A stretch of 64,000 nucleotides of DNA, from the NCBI RefSeq assembly GCF_900089075.1, contig NZ_LT593746.1, positions 1,137,207 to 1,201,206 on the forward strand, written 5' to 3'. Numbering within the stretch: the stretch's first letter is position 1; each line of letters starts with the position of its first letter. This DNA is from Vaginella massiliensis. Lineage in GTDB: Bacteria; Bacteroidota; Bacteroidia; Flavobacteriales; Weeksellaceae. Under the pieces are notes generated by a model that was not told the origin of the DNA, did not search any database, and saw only the letters and a list, made by a program, of their open reading frames with translations. The position numbers and the translations under genes are program-made. Positions 36,045 through 44,975 of this stretch are shown here, in pieces.

Positions 36045-36097
36045 TTTGGTTGTGGACATGTCGGTTTGTCATAATTATGGGATTTAGGGATAAAATA

Positions 36098-36335
36098 AGG
36101 AACCGATATCTCAATTGATAATTCTAAAATAGATTGGACAGGATTGGAAATACCAGAAGGATATAAAAATGGAGATATATTTTCTATAACCTCTGTTGAT
36201 GCTTTTTGGGATTTCCGCCGAACGGTATTGTGCAATGATATTCAAATTCTTCCAGATATAGTTATAAATATTTTTCGTCCAAAAAATCTCTTGAGAAACG
36301 CAATAATAATGATGGGTTCGAGCTTCGTCTTTTAA
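36098..36335 (+). pseudogene. Decayed end of the toxin array
   Basis: The 470 bases between the last membrane gene and deoD hold no convincing gene. One frame from 36098 begins coding-like (SKIDWTGLEIPEGYKNGDIF) and becomes unremarkable after about 36190. It lacks a sensible start and a recognisable domain. It could be the remains of another tip or immunity gene. From 36336 to 36402 I see nothing. Confidence 0.3.
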
Positions 36336-36402
36336 TGCCAATGATCCAACTTTCAATTCGAACTTGCAGTTAAGCTTTATTAAATTGATTTGATGAGTGT
36401 AT

Positions 36403-36438
36403 AAAAAAAATCCTCATTCACCGAATGAGGATTCTTTT
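36403..36438 (-). terminator. Terminator of deoD
   Basis: AATCCTCATTC and GAATGAGGATT form an 11-base-pair stem. On the minus strand it is followed by a T run, 80 bases after the deoD stop. It also closes the accessory region. Confidence 0.75.
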
Positions 36439-36517
36439 GTCTGTTGAGTTATCGACGTATTGTAGCGATGATAAATTCAGCATCGAATCGAGCGAAAAGA
36501 CTTATTCTCAACTCGAG

Positions 36518-37225
36518 TTAAAGCTTGATGGCTGCATCCAAAGCCAATTCCATCATGCGATGCAAAGCTTTTTCGCGTTCTTCAGCAGAAATAAATTCGC
36601 CTGTAGGGATGATATCCGACACGGTAAGAATAGTTGCGGCTTTTTTGCCTAAATGTTGCGCATTCGCAAACAACGCAAAAGCTTCCATTTCTACTGCCGT
36701 ACAACCATATTTTGTAGCAACGGCAGGTACATCTTCACTTTTTCTGTAGAAAATATCGCTGGTATGAACGTTGTGATTCTTGACGACAATGCCGAGTTCC
36801 TTAGCTGTTTCGTTGATAATATCGTAGGCATTACCCTGATGTTTCATCAAATCACCTGGGATTTCCCAAGCATATTGCGCATAGGTGCTTTCGCTGGCAG
36901 CGTTGTCTACATTGATGATATCGAATATTTTGAGATCTTTTGAATAGCCACCACATGTACCGATGCGGATGATGGTTTCTACCCCGTACTCGGTATACAA
37001 TTCGTACGAATAAATCCCGATGCTCGGACAACCCATACCCGAAGCGCCAATTGTAATTTCTTTGCCTTTATAGGTTCCGGTATAGTACAGGACGTTTCGC
37101 GTTTTGCTTACCAATTTTGGATTTTCTAGATAATTTTCTGCAATAAATTGTGCTCGTAGCGGATCGCCTGGTAACAAGACTACCTTTGCAATTTCTCCTT
37201 TTGTCGCACTGATGTGTACACTCAT
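36518..37225 (-). CDS. deoD: Purine-nucleoside phosphorylase, DeoD type
   Basis: The 235-residue enzyme splits purine (deoxy)nucleosides with phosphate to free base and (deoxy)ribose-1-phosphate in nucleoside salvage. The hexameric bacterial type is shown by VVLLPGDPLRAQFIAENYL, GCPSIGIYSYELY, the catalytic-site segment AVEMEAFALFANA and LTVSDIIPTGE, with the catalytic Asp in SDI. Length is normal. It is a single gene between the toxin array and the transketolase genes. Confidence 0.95.
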   Translation of the reverse strand: MSVHISATKGEIAKVVLLPGDPLRAQFIAENYLENPKLVSKTRNVLYYTGTYKGKEITIGASGMGCPSIGIYSYELYTEYGVETIIRIGTCGGYSKDLKIFDIINVDNAASESTYAQYAWEIPGDLMKHQGNAYDIINETAKELGIVVKNHNVHTSDIFYRKSEDVPAVATKYGCTAVEMEAFALFANAQHLGKKAATILTVSDIIPTGEFISAEEREKALHRMMELALDAAIKL

Positions 37226-37274
37226 AATATTGATATTATATTTTTATAACGTTATTCGTCAGGTAAATTTAAGC

Positions 37275-37315
37275 ATAAAAAAATAGAACCAAATTGCTTC
37301 GGTTCTATCTTTTAT
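37275..37315 (-). terminator. Terminator after the transketolase genes
   Basis: AGATAGAACCGAAGCAATTTGGTTCTA read on the minus strand forms a stem (TAGAACC with GGTTCTA) followed by TTTTTTTATG. It lies just after the stop at 37335. Confidence 0.7.
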
Positions 37316-37334
37316 GAAGATTTTATGAAAATAA

Positions 37335-38282
37335 TTAGTCGATGAGTGATTTTACTTTTTCGATTACTGCATTAGAATCTATTTCATATTTTTTCATCAG
37401 TTCGGCAGGTGTTCCACTTTCGCCAAATGTATCATTTACCGCTACAAAGGCTTGTTTGGTTGGATGCTTTCTTGCCAAAAGTCCAGCTACAGACTCGCCC
37501 AAACCTCCCAAATAGTTGTGTTCTTCACAGGTAACGATTTTGCCTGTTTTCTTTACCGAATTGAGTATGATTTCTTCATCCAACGGTTTGATGGTGTGGA
37601 TGTTGATCAATTCGCAAGAAATACCTTCTTTTTCTAACGAATCGATGGCAACCATGGCTTCCCAAACCAAATGTCCGGTTGCTACAATGGTAACGTCTTT
37701 TCCTTCGTGCATCAAAATACCTTTTCCAATCTCGAATTTTTGATCTGCTGGCGTGAATACTGGCACGGCTGGTCTTCCGAAACGCAGATAAACAGGACCT
37801 TCGTATTCTGCAATGGCAAGGGTTGCGGCTTTGGTTTGGTTGTAATCACACGGGTTGATAACGACCATGCCCGGCAACATTTTCATCAAACCGATATCTT
37901 CTAATGTCTGATGCGTAGCGCCGTCTTCGCCCAAGGTGAGTCCGGCGTGCGAAGCGCAAATTTTCACATTCTTGTTCGAATACGCTATCGATTGGCGAAT
38001 TTGATCGTAAACTCTTGCTGTAGAAAATTCTGCAAAGGTACCGGTAAATGGAATTTTCCCTCCGATGGTAAGCCCTGCTGCAATTCCCATCATGTTGGCT
38101 TCTGCAATTCCAATTTGGAAAAATCTTTCTGGATTTTCTTTGATGAATTGATCCATTTTCAACGAGCCTACCAAATCGGCACAAAGCGCTACAACGTTAG
38201 GGTTTTTGCGACCAAGCTCGGTGAGTCCGTCTCCGAATCCGCTTCGGGTATCTTTCTTTTCAGAATACGCTAAGTTTATCAT
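37335..38282 (-). CDS. Transketolase, C-terminal subunit
   Basis: The 315-residue protein is the pyrimidine-binding plus C-terminal half of transketolase. It has ADLVGSLKMDQF, FFQIGIAEANMMGIAAGLT with the catalytic Glu, SHAGLTLGEDGATHQTLEDI and GPVYLRFGRPAVP. It works as one enzyme with the N-terminal subunit encoded 69 bases upstream, transferring two-carbon units in the pentose-phosphate pathway. Split transketolases are usual in Bacteroidota and archaea. The spacing of the two genes suggests an operon. Confidence 0.94.
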   Translation of the reverse strand: MINLAYSEKKDTRSGFGDGLTELGRKNPNVVALCADLVGSLKMDQFIKENPERFFQIGIAEANMMGIAAGLTIGGKIPFTGTFAEFSTARVYDQIRQSIAYSNKNVKICASHAGLTLGEDGATHQTLEDIGLMKMLPGMVVINPCDYNQTKAATLAIAEYEGPVYLRFGRPAVPVFTPADQKFEIGKGILMHEGKDVTIVATGHLVWEAMVAIDSLEKEGISCELINIHTIKPLDEEIILNSVKKTGKIVTCEEHNYLGGLGESVAGLLARKHPTKQAFVAVNDTFGESGTPAELMKKYEIDSNAVIEKVKSLID

Positions 38283-38351
38283 TTTATGTGTTTGTTTTTT
38301 TGTCTTTTTTACCTTGAACTAAGTTTTATTATGATCAATCGTATCAAAATA

Positions 38352-39197
38352 TTAGTAATCTCCTAATTGTGTGATGGGGTTCTGTAGCAAAGCTTTTTCC
38401 AATTGTTCATCGTTTGGTGCTTTACCGTGCCAAGCATGGGTTCCCATCATATAATCTACGCCATTGCCCATTTCGGTGTGTAAAATAATGGCTACTGGTT
38501 TTCCTTTTCCTGTTGCAGCTTTGGCTTGTTCCAAGGTGGTTATTATTTTTTCGAGGTCGTTTCCGTTTTCTTCATTGATTACTTCCCAACCAAAAGCTTC
38601 TAATTTGGCTTGTAAATCTCCCAAAGGCAAAACATCGTCGGTGTCACCATCTATTTGGCGACCGTTGTAATCGATGGTAGCGATGAGGTTGTCTACTTTT
38701 TTACCTGCAGCGTACATCAAGGCTTCCCAGATTTGTCCTTCTTGCAACTCTCCGTCGCCATGAAGTGTGTAGACAAGGTGTTGGTCGTTGTTTAGTTTTT
38801 TGGAGTGTGCAGCTCCTATGGCAACCGACAAGCCTTGTCCGAGCGAACCAGAAGCAACGCGTACGCCAGGTAGATTGTCGTGTGTAGTAGGATGACCTTG
38901 TAATCGGGTGTTTAGTTTTCTGAAAGTTTTCAATTCTTCTACTGGAAAGAAACCGTTACGTGCCAAAACGCTATAAAAAACTGGAGAGATATGGCCGTTC
39001 GAAAGGAAGAAAAGATCCTCGTTTTTTCCGTCCATTTCGAAGTCAGTCGAATAATCCATGATTTTACCGTACAATGCGACAAGGAATTCGGTGCAACCTA
39101 AGGACCCTCCTGGATGTCCGCTGTTTACGGCGTGTACCATGCGTAGAATGTCGCGACGAACTTGTACAGCTTGATTTTGTAATTCTTGAATTGTCAT
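38352..39197 (-). CDS. Transketolase, N-terminal (thiamine diphosphate) subunit
   Basis: The 281-residue protein carries the thiamine diphosphate binding half: VNSGHPGGSLGCTEFLVALY, the LQGHPTTHDNLPGV segment, GSLGQGLSVAIGAAHSKK and GDGELQEGQIWEAL with the GDG...N diphosphate motif continuing to IDYNGRQIDG. I chose ATG at 39197 rather than an upstream TTG at 39224, because the extra residues are polar, unlike the family, and overlap the promoter box. The partner subunit follows. Confidence 0.94.
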   Translation of the reverse strand: MTIQELQNQAVQVRRDILRMVHAVNSGHPGGSLGCTEFLVALYGKIMDYSTDFEMDGKNEDLFFLSNGHISPVFYSVLARNGFFPVEELKTFRKLNTRLQGHPTTHDNLPGVRVASGSLGQGLSVAIGAAHSKKLNNDQHLVYTLHGDGELQEGQIWEALMYAAGKKVDNLIATIDYNGRQIDGDTDDVLPLGDLQAKLEAFGWEVINEENGNDLEKIITTLEQAKAATGKGKPVAIILHTEMGNGVDYMMGTHAWHGKAPNDEQLEKALLQNPITQLGDY

Positions 39198-39221
39198 GTT
39201 GTGTTTGTTGTTTTTATCTTG

Positions 39222-39229
39222 CAAAAATA
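39222..39229 (-). promoter_or_regulatory. Probable -7 element of the transketolase operon
   Basis: TATTTTTG on the minus strand matches TAnnTTTG, 24 bases before the chosen start. No -33 TTG was seen. Confidence 0.45.
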
Positions 39230-39303
39230 TAGTTTTTTTGGCGTAGTTAAAAGCTATTATGGCGTTGTTTTTTTCTTGTTTCGTTCCCTTACAAGAAGTG
39301 CGA

Positions 39304-39546
39304 TCAGTCTTCTGATTCGTGCCAGAACGCTCGATGTGGAATCAACTCGTCTCGAACTTTCAGCATGTCTTTTTCGTTTATTATCATAAAAGCAAAGGCA
39401 TGGAGGTCGTTTTGTTCGATAAAACCTGTCGTGGCTTGCAAATGTTCTTTTTGGATATATTCTTTCAGATGAATTTCGTGATGTTCTGCTGTTTTGAGTG
39501 CGTCTGGACCTCTGAAATCCCAAACCATTTTTAGTTGTCTGTTCAT
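39304..39546 (-). CDS. Small conserved-looking cytoplasmic protein
   Basis: The 80-residue protein is not recognised. It has MVWDFRGPDALKTAEHHEIH, a central FIEQNDLHAFAFMIINEKDM and ends with Arg, His and acidic residues. The His-rich first third and alternating pattern suggest a small ferredoxin-like alpha/beta fold. It is preceded by the terminator of the CBS gene and followed by the transketolase promoter region, so it is probably transcribed alone. Confidence 0.6.
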   Translation of the reverse strand: MNRQLKMVWDFRGPDALKTAEHHEIHLKEYIQKEHLQATTGFIEQNDLHAFAFMIINEKDMLKVRDELIPHRAFWHESED

Positions 39547-39560
39547 GGATTAAATTTAAA

Positions 39561-39591
39561 CAAAAAGATCAACCAACTGGTTGACCTTTTG
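39561..39591 (-). terminator. Terminator of the CBS-domain gene
   Basis: AAAAGGTCAACCAGTTGGTT on the minus strand continues into GATCTTTTTGTTT, giving a stem (GGTCAACCA with TGGTTGATC) and a T run. Confidence 0.75.
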
Positions 39592-39607
39592 TTGTTTTTT
39601 TAGAATT

Positions 39608-40030
39608 TTAGTATTGTTCTAATAAGTAATTCAATAAATCGGTTGTCGTTACAATTCCTATTAAATCACCATTCTCATCAACCACTGGTAGAGAGTGAAA
39701 CGTTTGGTTGGCAAGGATTTCTGCAACTTCTTTGATGTGGGTGTCTCCAGTTACAGTTACTGGGTTGCTCACCATTACATCTCGCAAAGCGAAGTTGTCG
39801 TACAATGCTCTCAACATTTCTTCTCCTATTTCTTGGTTTGGATCGCGGAAAACAAGTTTTGCTAAGTCAGATTTACTCATCACACCGATCAATTTGCTAC
39901 CGTCTGTTACCGGAATGTGGCGAATGTTGTATTCTTTGAACAACGAATCTACCTCGCTGAGTTTTTTGGTTGGGTTAACAGCGATTACGTTTTTCGACAT
40001 GATTTGTGCAACTGGAACTCTTTGTTTCAT
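39608..40030 (-). CDS. CBS-domain pair protein
   Basis: The 140-residue protein consists of two CBS repeats. The first has MSKNVIAVNPTKKLSEVDSL and HIPVTDGSKLIGVMSKSDL; the second has MVSNPVTVTGDTHIKEVAEI and HSLPVVDENGDLIGIVTTTD. Stand-alone CBS pairs bind adenine nucleotides and act as energy or ionic-strength sensors for unknown partners. It has its own terminator. Nothing in the sequence shows its target. Confidence 0.88.
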   Translation of the reverse strand: MKQRVPVAQIMSKNVIAVNPTKKLSEVDSLFKEYNIRHIPVTDGSKLIGVMSKSDLAKLVFRDPNQEIGEEMLRALYDNFALRDVMVSNPVTVTGDTHIKEVAEILANQTFHSLPVVDENGDLIGIVTTTDLLNYLLEQY

Positions 40031-40153
40031 AATTAAATTTATTTGATTATTAATATTTTTTTATTCTTACACTAAGATCATTAGAAAAAGTGAATTCTGT
40101 AATGACGGAAAACATTGGGAAATTAATAAAATATTTGTAAATTAATTAGATTT

Positions 40154-41680
40154 TCATTCGATCAATGTTCTACGATGACTGATCAACCACAATCCTACAA
40201 AGGTCAAGAAACCATTGAGGATAATCAATTCTACTCCAATTCTGTAATCGGTATGGTTGGTTACTAAATAATTGATGAGATAGGTAAGGATAGGAGCAAA
40301 CAAAGTGATACCAAGGATTCCATAGTTGAGGTTGATGTTTCTTCTGGTCAAAATACCAAATGCAAAAAGCCCCAAAAGAGGTCCATAGGTATAACCAGCG
40401 ACTTCCATAATAAGGTACACGATAGATTTGTCATTGATCGCTTTGAAAATTAGAATCAGAATAAAGAAAACAACCGTAAAGGTAAGATGAACAGTGAGTC
40501 TTGTGCGTTTCTTTTGTTTTTCGGTTTTTGTTGTGTCTTCATTCATTTTCAATAAATCGACACAAAAAGAACTGGTGACCGCGGTCAACGCTCCGTCTGC
40601 CGAAGGGAACAAGGCAGAGATCAATCCGATAATGAATATGACCGAGATAAACAGTGGGAAATATCCTTCTTGTAAAGATAGAGCAGGGAAGAGGTCGTCG
40701 CCCATTACATTTCCTGACTCGGCTTTCAAGAAAAATCCACCATCTGCATAGAATCCTCCGTTTTTTATAGCATACAAATACAACAATCCGCCCAAAAATA
40801 AAAAGGCTAAATTCACAAAAAGTAAAGTGCCTGCAAAGGTAAGCATATTCTTTTTCGAATTTTTCAAGTTATCGACCGAAATGTTTTTTTGCATCATTTC
40901 TTGATCCAAGCCCGTCATCGCAATGGTGATGAACATCCCACCTAAAACAGTTTTTAGGAAATAGGTTTTCGAATTGACGTCGGTGTTGAGCAAATGTGTA
41001 TAATTCTGCGCCTGCAACTGATTGAAAGCCTCACCAATCGACAGATTGAGATGAGAAAGAATGAACCCAATACAAGCAATAAGACTGATAATCATAAACG
41101 AGGTTTGCAACGTATCGGTGATGACAATGGTTTTCACGCCACCTTCGAAAGTGTACAATAAAATCATCAATAATAGGATGAAGGTGGTAATCCAAAAAGG
41201 AATGCCCAACTGTCCCAGTAAAAATATTTGCAAGACATTGACCACCAAATAAAGGCGTGCAGTTGCCCCAATACTACGTGAAATGATGAAGAAAATAGAA
41301 CCAATCTTATGCGCTTCTACATTGAATCGTTTGCCGAGATAGGTATAAATAGAGGTTAAATTCATTTTATAATAAAGCGGCAATAAGACAAAGGCAACAA
41401 TGAAATAACCCAAGAAAAACCCAATAACCATCATGTAATATTCGAAACCTCCATAGAGGTATTCTGTGCCCGTGAGTTTCCCCACCGTGCCCGGAACCGA
41501 GATAAAGGTAACGCCACTGAGCGATGTCCCAATCATTCCGAAAGCCACCAGCCACCATTTACTTTTTTTATTCCCGATGAAAAATGATTGGTTATCAGAA
41601 TTACGACTTGTGAAAAATGCGATGATCAATAATCCAACAAAATAGACTATTACGCACAGCAAGATAAATGTTGTATTCAT
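40154..41680 (-). CDS. Sodium:solute symporter (SSS family)
   Basis: The 508-residue membrane protein has about 13 helices and the SSS pattern: FFIGNKKSKWWLVAFGMIGT, then LSGVTFISVPGTVG near helix 2, a GLDQEMMQKNIS loop, and FPSADGALTAVTSSFCVDLL near helix 9. It couples sodium entry to uptake of an unknown organic solute, for example a sugar, sialic acid or carboxylate. The start at ATG (about 41680) is preferred over an upstream TTG. It is divergent from recR with only about 55 bases between starts, so the promoters must be very close. Confidence 0.9.
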   Translation of the reverse strand: MNTTFILLCVIVYFVGLLIIAFFTSRNSDNQSFFIGNKKSKWWLVAFGMIGTSLSGVTFISVPGTVGKLTGTEYLYGGFEYYMMVIGFFLGYFIVAFVLLPLYYKMNLTSIYTYLGKRFNVEAHKIGSIFFIISRSIGATARLYLVVNVLQIFLLGQLGIPFWITTFILLLMILLYTFEGGVKTIVITDTLQTSFMIISLIACIGFILSHLNLSIGEAFNQLQAQNYTHLLNTDVNSKTYFLKTVLGGMFITIAMTGLDQEMMQKNISVDNLKNSKKNMLTFAGTLLFVNLAFLFLGGLLYLYAIKNGGFYADGGFFLKAESGNVMGDDLFPALSLQEGYFPLFISVIFIIGLISALFPSADGALTAVTSSFCVDLLKMNEDTTKTEKQKKRTRLTVHLTFTVVFFILILIFKAINDKSIVYLIMEVAGYTYGPLLGLFAFGILTRRNINLNYGILGITLFAPILTYLINYLVTNHTDYRIGVELIILNGFLTFVGLWLISHRRTLIE

Positions 41681-41734
41681 GTGTATCCAAAATATGCCCA
41701 AATTTAGTATTTTTGGAGTAAGTTTTTCATCAAC

Positions 41735-42352
41735 ATGACAAATTATCCTAGTAAAGTTTTAGAACGAGCAGTAGAAGAAATGGCACAATTGCCTGGAATT
41801 GGGAAAAGAACTGCTCTGCGCTTGGTGCTGCACATGTTGAATAGACCCAAAAATCAAACCCACCGATTGGCAGAATCTCTGCATCATTTGGTAGATGATG
41901 TCCAATATTGCCAGACTTGCCATACCATTGCAGATCAGCAGTTGTGCGAGATTTGCGACAATCCCTTGCGCGATCATTCGGTCATTTGCGTGGTCGAAGA
42001 TGTGCGCGATGTCATGGCGATAGAAAACACCAGACAATTCAAAGGAGTCTACCATGTCTTGGGAGGTCGAATTTCTCCTATGGACGGCATTGGCCCTTCG
42101 CAATTGAAGATCGAATCTTTGGTCGAGCGAGCAAAATCTGATACTTGCAAAGAACTCATCTTCGCGCTGAGTTCTACCATGGAGGGCGACACCACCGTGT
42201 TTTATATCTACAAACAACTAAAAGACGTTGACGTGGTTTGCTCTACCATTGCACGCGGCATTGGCGTTGGTGATGAGTTGGAGTATGCAGATGAGGCAAC
42301 TTTGGTGCGTTCTATCCAGAATAGAATTCCGTATACCGAGACTAAATTTTAG
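41735..42352 (+). CDS. recR: Recombination protein RecR
   Basis: The 205-residue protein has the helix-hairpin-helix [18 protein letters not shown], the four-Cys zinc finger [16 protein letters not shown], and the TOPRIM domain starting [13 protein letters not shown]. The C-terminal Walker-like end is [16 protein letters not shown]. RecR with RecO and RecF helps load RecA on gapped DNA. A TATTTTTG box about 20 bases before the start may be its -7 element. Two glycosyltransferase genes follow on the same strand. Confidence 0.95.
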   Translation: MTNYPSKVLERAVEEMAQLPGIGKRTALRLVLHMLNRPKNQTHRLAESLHHLVDDVQYCQTCHTIADQQLCEICDNPLRDHSVICVVEDVRDVMAIENTRQFKGVYHVLGGRISPMDGIGPSQLKIESLVERAKSDTCKELIFALSSTMEGDTTVFYIYKQLKDVDVVCSTIARGIGVGDELEYADEATLVRSIQNRIPYTETKF

Positions 42353-42372
42353 ACCAATTTTCGATTATAATC

Positions 42373-43575
42373 ATGACAAAAAAAATCCTTATTGTAGGTT
42401 TCGATACGCCCTATCCAGATAACTATGGCGGCGTTGTTGATGTCGTAAGGAAGTTTCAATTTTTCAAGAAAAAAGGCTATACTCTGGATGTTGTTTGTAC
42501 AAGTTTTGATGCCAATCGGACAAGCTTTTTCGAAGAATTCCTGAAGTCGAACAATTCGCTCATCGAGCATTATTACATTCAACCCATTCAACCAAAAAAT
42601 CAACTCGTCAAACTCTTTAGTCGAATTCCGTTTTCGGTGAAAATCAGATCGATAGATTTCAATCGAATCGATTTCCTGAAAAATACTCGCTACGATTTGG
42701 TTCTTGTTGAACATCTCAAATCGACGCAAAACATTGGCTCACTGAAGAAATTTTTAGCCCCTCAAAAGTCCCCTTTTTGGTTGCGATTGCATAACGACGA
42801 AGCAGTCTATTATCGTAATTTGATGAAAGTGGAACCGAATTTTCTGAAAAAAACATTTTTTTGGCTCGAAAGTCAGAAATACAAATCCTACCAATCGCTG
42901 CTTCTTACCAAAAACGATTTCGACGGTTTCTTGTACATTTCCGAAGCCGATAAAGCACGCTTGTCACCGTCAGATTTGCCGCATCATCTGGTATTGCCAA
43001 TTTACCAAGAAACGCTTGCTACACGCACAACTGACAAGCAATTTGAATATGATTTTTTGTATGTGGGCAATCTCGATTCTAATGACAATTGGGATGCGTT
43101 GAAGCGAATGCTCAATTTTCTGAAAAATAAATCTTTAGAAAGTGCAAAAATTGCCATTGTCGGACGTTGCACTGATAAAAATCGGGAAGAAAATCTGCAA
43201 ACATTGTTTCAGGATTTCGAAAATCTGAGTCTTTTTTTGAATGCGACAAACGAGGAGTTGAAAGAATTTTATGCAAAAAGTAAATTTTTTCTGAATTTTT
43301 CATCCAATTCGGGTGGAATAAAAACGAAATTGATCGATGCTGTAAATCATCTAATCCCAGTCATCTCCGACGAAAATGGAGTGGTAAATAGTGGATTCGA
43401 GTTGGTGGTTTTACACGCCAACAAATTGGATGCACAGTGTTTGAATCAACTGTTACAAAATCAAACGCTATATTTACAGTATCATCAAAAATATAGCGCA
43501 ATGGTTTTGGAAAAAGTTGCAGAAACAAAAAAAATGTATGAGTTTTGGTATTCTGAATTTGCAAATAAAATGTAA
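42373..43575 (+). CDS. Glycosyltransferase, GT4-like
   Basis: The 400-residue GT-B type protein starts ILIVGFDTPYPDNYGGVVDV with the N-terminal Gly-Gly loop. It has a central DFLYVGNLDSNDNWDAL that begins the C-terminal Rossmann half, followed by FSSNSGGIKTKLIDAVN and HLIPVIS, the donor-sugar site. It transfers an unknown sugar, probably in surface glycan synthesis together with the next gene, which starts six bases after its stop. It begins 21 bases after recR. Confidence 0.82.
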   Translation: MTKKILIVGFDTPYPDNYGGVVDVVRKFQFFKKKGYTLDVVCTSFDANRTSFFEEFLKSNNSLIEHYYIQPIQPKNQLVKLFSRIPFSVKIRSIDFNRIDFLKNTRYDLVLVEHLKSTQNIGSLKKFLAPQKSPFWLRLHNDEAVYYRNLMKVEPNFLKKTFFWLESQKYKSYQSLLLTKNDFDGFLYISEADKARLSPSDLPHHLVLPIYQETLATRTTDKQFEYDFLYVGNLDSNDNWDALKRMLNFLKNKSLESAKIAIVGRCTDKNREENLQTLFQDFENLSLFLNATNEELKEFYAKSKFFLNFSSNSGGIKTKLIDAVNHLIPVISDENGVVNSGFELVVLHANKLDAQCLNQLLQNQTLYLQYHQKYSAMVLEKVAETKKMYEFWYSEFANKM

Positions 43576-43581
43576 AGCAAA

Positions 43582-44634
43582 ATGCAGTTTTCTATCGTTA
43601 TCGTGAGTTACAACGCTGTTGATCATTTGCAATTTTGCTTAGAAAGTTGCGAAAAGGCAATCCTGCATCACGATGCCGAAATATTGGTCATCGATAATCA
43701 TTCGCCAGATCGCCGGATAGAAGATTTGCAAAAGCTTTTTCCTTCGGTGAAATTTTATTTTTTAGACGAAAATTTAGGTTTTTCAAAGGCAAATAATTTT
43801 GGGGTAGATAGAGCAAAAGGCGAATTCGTCCTGATTTTGAATCCGGATACCATCATACCAGAAAATCTTTTCGACGAATTGATTCCGTTTTATAAAACCA
43901 CGCTGCAAATCGGAATTGTAGGAGTACGTTTGGTCGATGCTAATGGCAAATTTCATCCAGAATCTAAGCGTAATTTACCTAACGTTCGAAATTCATTTTC
44001 TAAACTTTTCAACTTCAGAAAAACTGCTACCAATAGCTATTACAAAGAAGAAGTGTCAGTCGATGAAACAGCTCCTTGCAATATTTTGGTCGGCGCATTC
44101 ATGTGGATGAAAAAGGCTACTTTTTTAGGAATTGGCGGTTTCGACGAGCGTTATTTTATGTACGGTGAAGATATTGATCTGAGCTATTCTTGCGAATTGC
44201 ATGGGAAGGTGAATTATTACAAAGGCGATCAGATTGTTTTGCATTACAAAGGCGAAAGCACTCCAAAAGATAAGCGTTATTATCGCATTTTTTTCGATGC
44301 TATGAAATTGTTTGTAGCCAAATATTACGGCGATAATTTTTTCGAAAAAATGCTGTTGTTGCTCGGTATACGAACGAAATATTTCCTCTCATTGTTGCAA
44401 CATCGTCGGCTGAAAAATGTTGCTAAACATCCAGAAAAGAAAGCGTTGGTTTGGTTAGAAAAAGACCACGATGTGCAGCTGACTCGAGGGCATTATGTGT
44501 TGAGTACTTCAGAATTTAGCTATCTCGAAATTTTAAATTTCATTGCTACACATCATGCAGAAGATAGGAAGTTTTATATACACAGCCATCGCTCCCAAAA
44601 AATTATTGGCGACGAAGGTGTCATGATTGTGTAA
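43582..44634 (+). CDS. Glycosyltransferase family 2
   Basis: The 350-residue protein is a GT-A type enzyme: FSIVIVSYNAVDHLQFCLES, EILVIDNHSPD, GFSKANNFGVDRAKGEFVLI, and ILNPDTIIP with the NPD metal/nucleotide motif of rhamnosyl-type GT2. GAFMWMKKATFLGIGGFDER and YGEDIDLSYSC then give the ED acceptor motif. The extra C-terminal 90 residues are basic and may touch the membrane. Substrates are not known. It pairs with the GT4 gene upstream. Confidence 0.88.
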   Translation: MQFSIVIVSYNAVDHLQFCLESCEKAILHHDAEILVIDNHSPDRRIEDLQKLFPSVKFYFLDENLGFSKANNFGVDRAKGEFVLILNPDTIIPENLFDELIPFYKTTLQIGIVGVRLVDANGKFHPESKRNLPNVRNSFSKLFNFRKTATNSYYKEEVSVDETAPCNILVGAFMWMKKATFLGIGGFDERYFMYGEDIDLSYSCELHGKVNYYKGDQIVLHYKGESTPKDKRYYRIFFDAMKLFVAKYYGDNFFEKMLLLLGIRTKYFLSLLQHRRLKNVAKHPEKKALVWLEKDHDVQLTRGHYVLSTSEFSYLEILNFIATHHAEDRKFYIHSHRSQKIIGDEGVMIV

Positions 44635-44635
44635 A

Positions 44636-44664
44636 AAAAGCCAGAAAATTAATTTCCGGCTTGT
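44636..44664 (-). terminator. Hairpin between the glycosyltransferase and His-rich lipoprotein genes
   Basis: AAGCCGGAAATTAATTTTCTGGCTT on the minus strand is a 12-base-pair stem followed by TTTTT. It covers the stop of the His-rich gene and may also slow plus-strand transcripts. Confidence 0.65.
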
Positions 44665-44894
44665 TCAGTATCTTGTTTTACAGCCACCGAATCTTTTGTA
44701 ATTACCGTAACTGTATCTTTTACCTCTTCATGTTTTGCATGTGAGTTTTGGGTGTCGTGTGCTGCATGGGCATCGTGCGAAGGTACTTCTACAGGCTCAT
44801 GAACTACGGGTAACACTTGGTGATTGCCAGTTGGTTTTTTGTTACAAGCCACAGTCAAGACCAATACAGAAGCTACGAAAACTATTTTTTTCAT
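44649..44894 (-). CDS. Small His-rich lipoprotein
   Basis: The 81-residue protein has a lipoprotein-type signal ending in TVAC (Cys at about 17). The mature part has seven His within about 30 residues (GNHQVLPVVHEP; SHDAHAAHD; SHAKHEE), many beside Asp or Glu. This is the look of a metal-binding (zinc, nickel or copper) periplasmic or outer-membrane peptide. No family name is known to me. It stands alone, with the psd gene behind it. Confidence 0.7.
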   Translation of the reverse strand: MKKIVFVASVLVLTVACNKKPTGNHQVLPVVHEPVEVPSHDAHAAHDTQNSHAKHEEVKDTVTVITKDSVAVKQDTEQAGN

Positions 44895-44975
44895 GGTAAT
44901 ATGTTTATCTGTCTAATGAGTTATTATTTGCAAATTTAATTAAACCTAAGTTTAGAAAGCTTATGAATTATCATA

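Noticed and set aside
36111..36356. Minus-strand 81-codon frame in the decayed end of the toxin array
   Set aside because: It crosses the plus-strand remnant, has no start context and no recognisable domain. I treat the stretch as non-coding debris.
21433..36402. Prophage or insertion-sequence origin of the accessory region
   Set aside because: No integrase, transposase, terminal inverted repeats or phage structural genes apart from the fibre-like protein were found.
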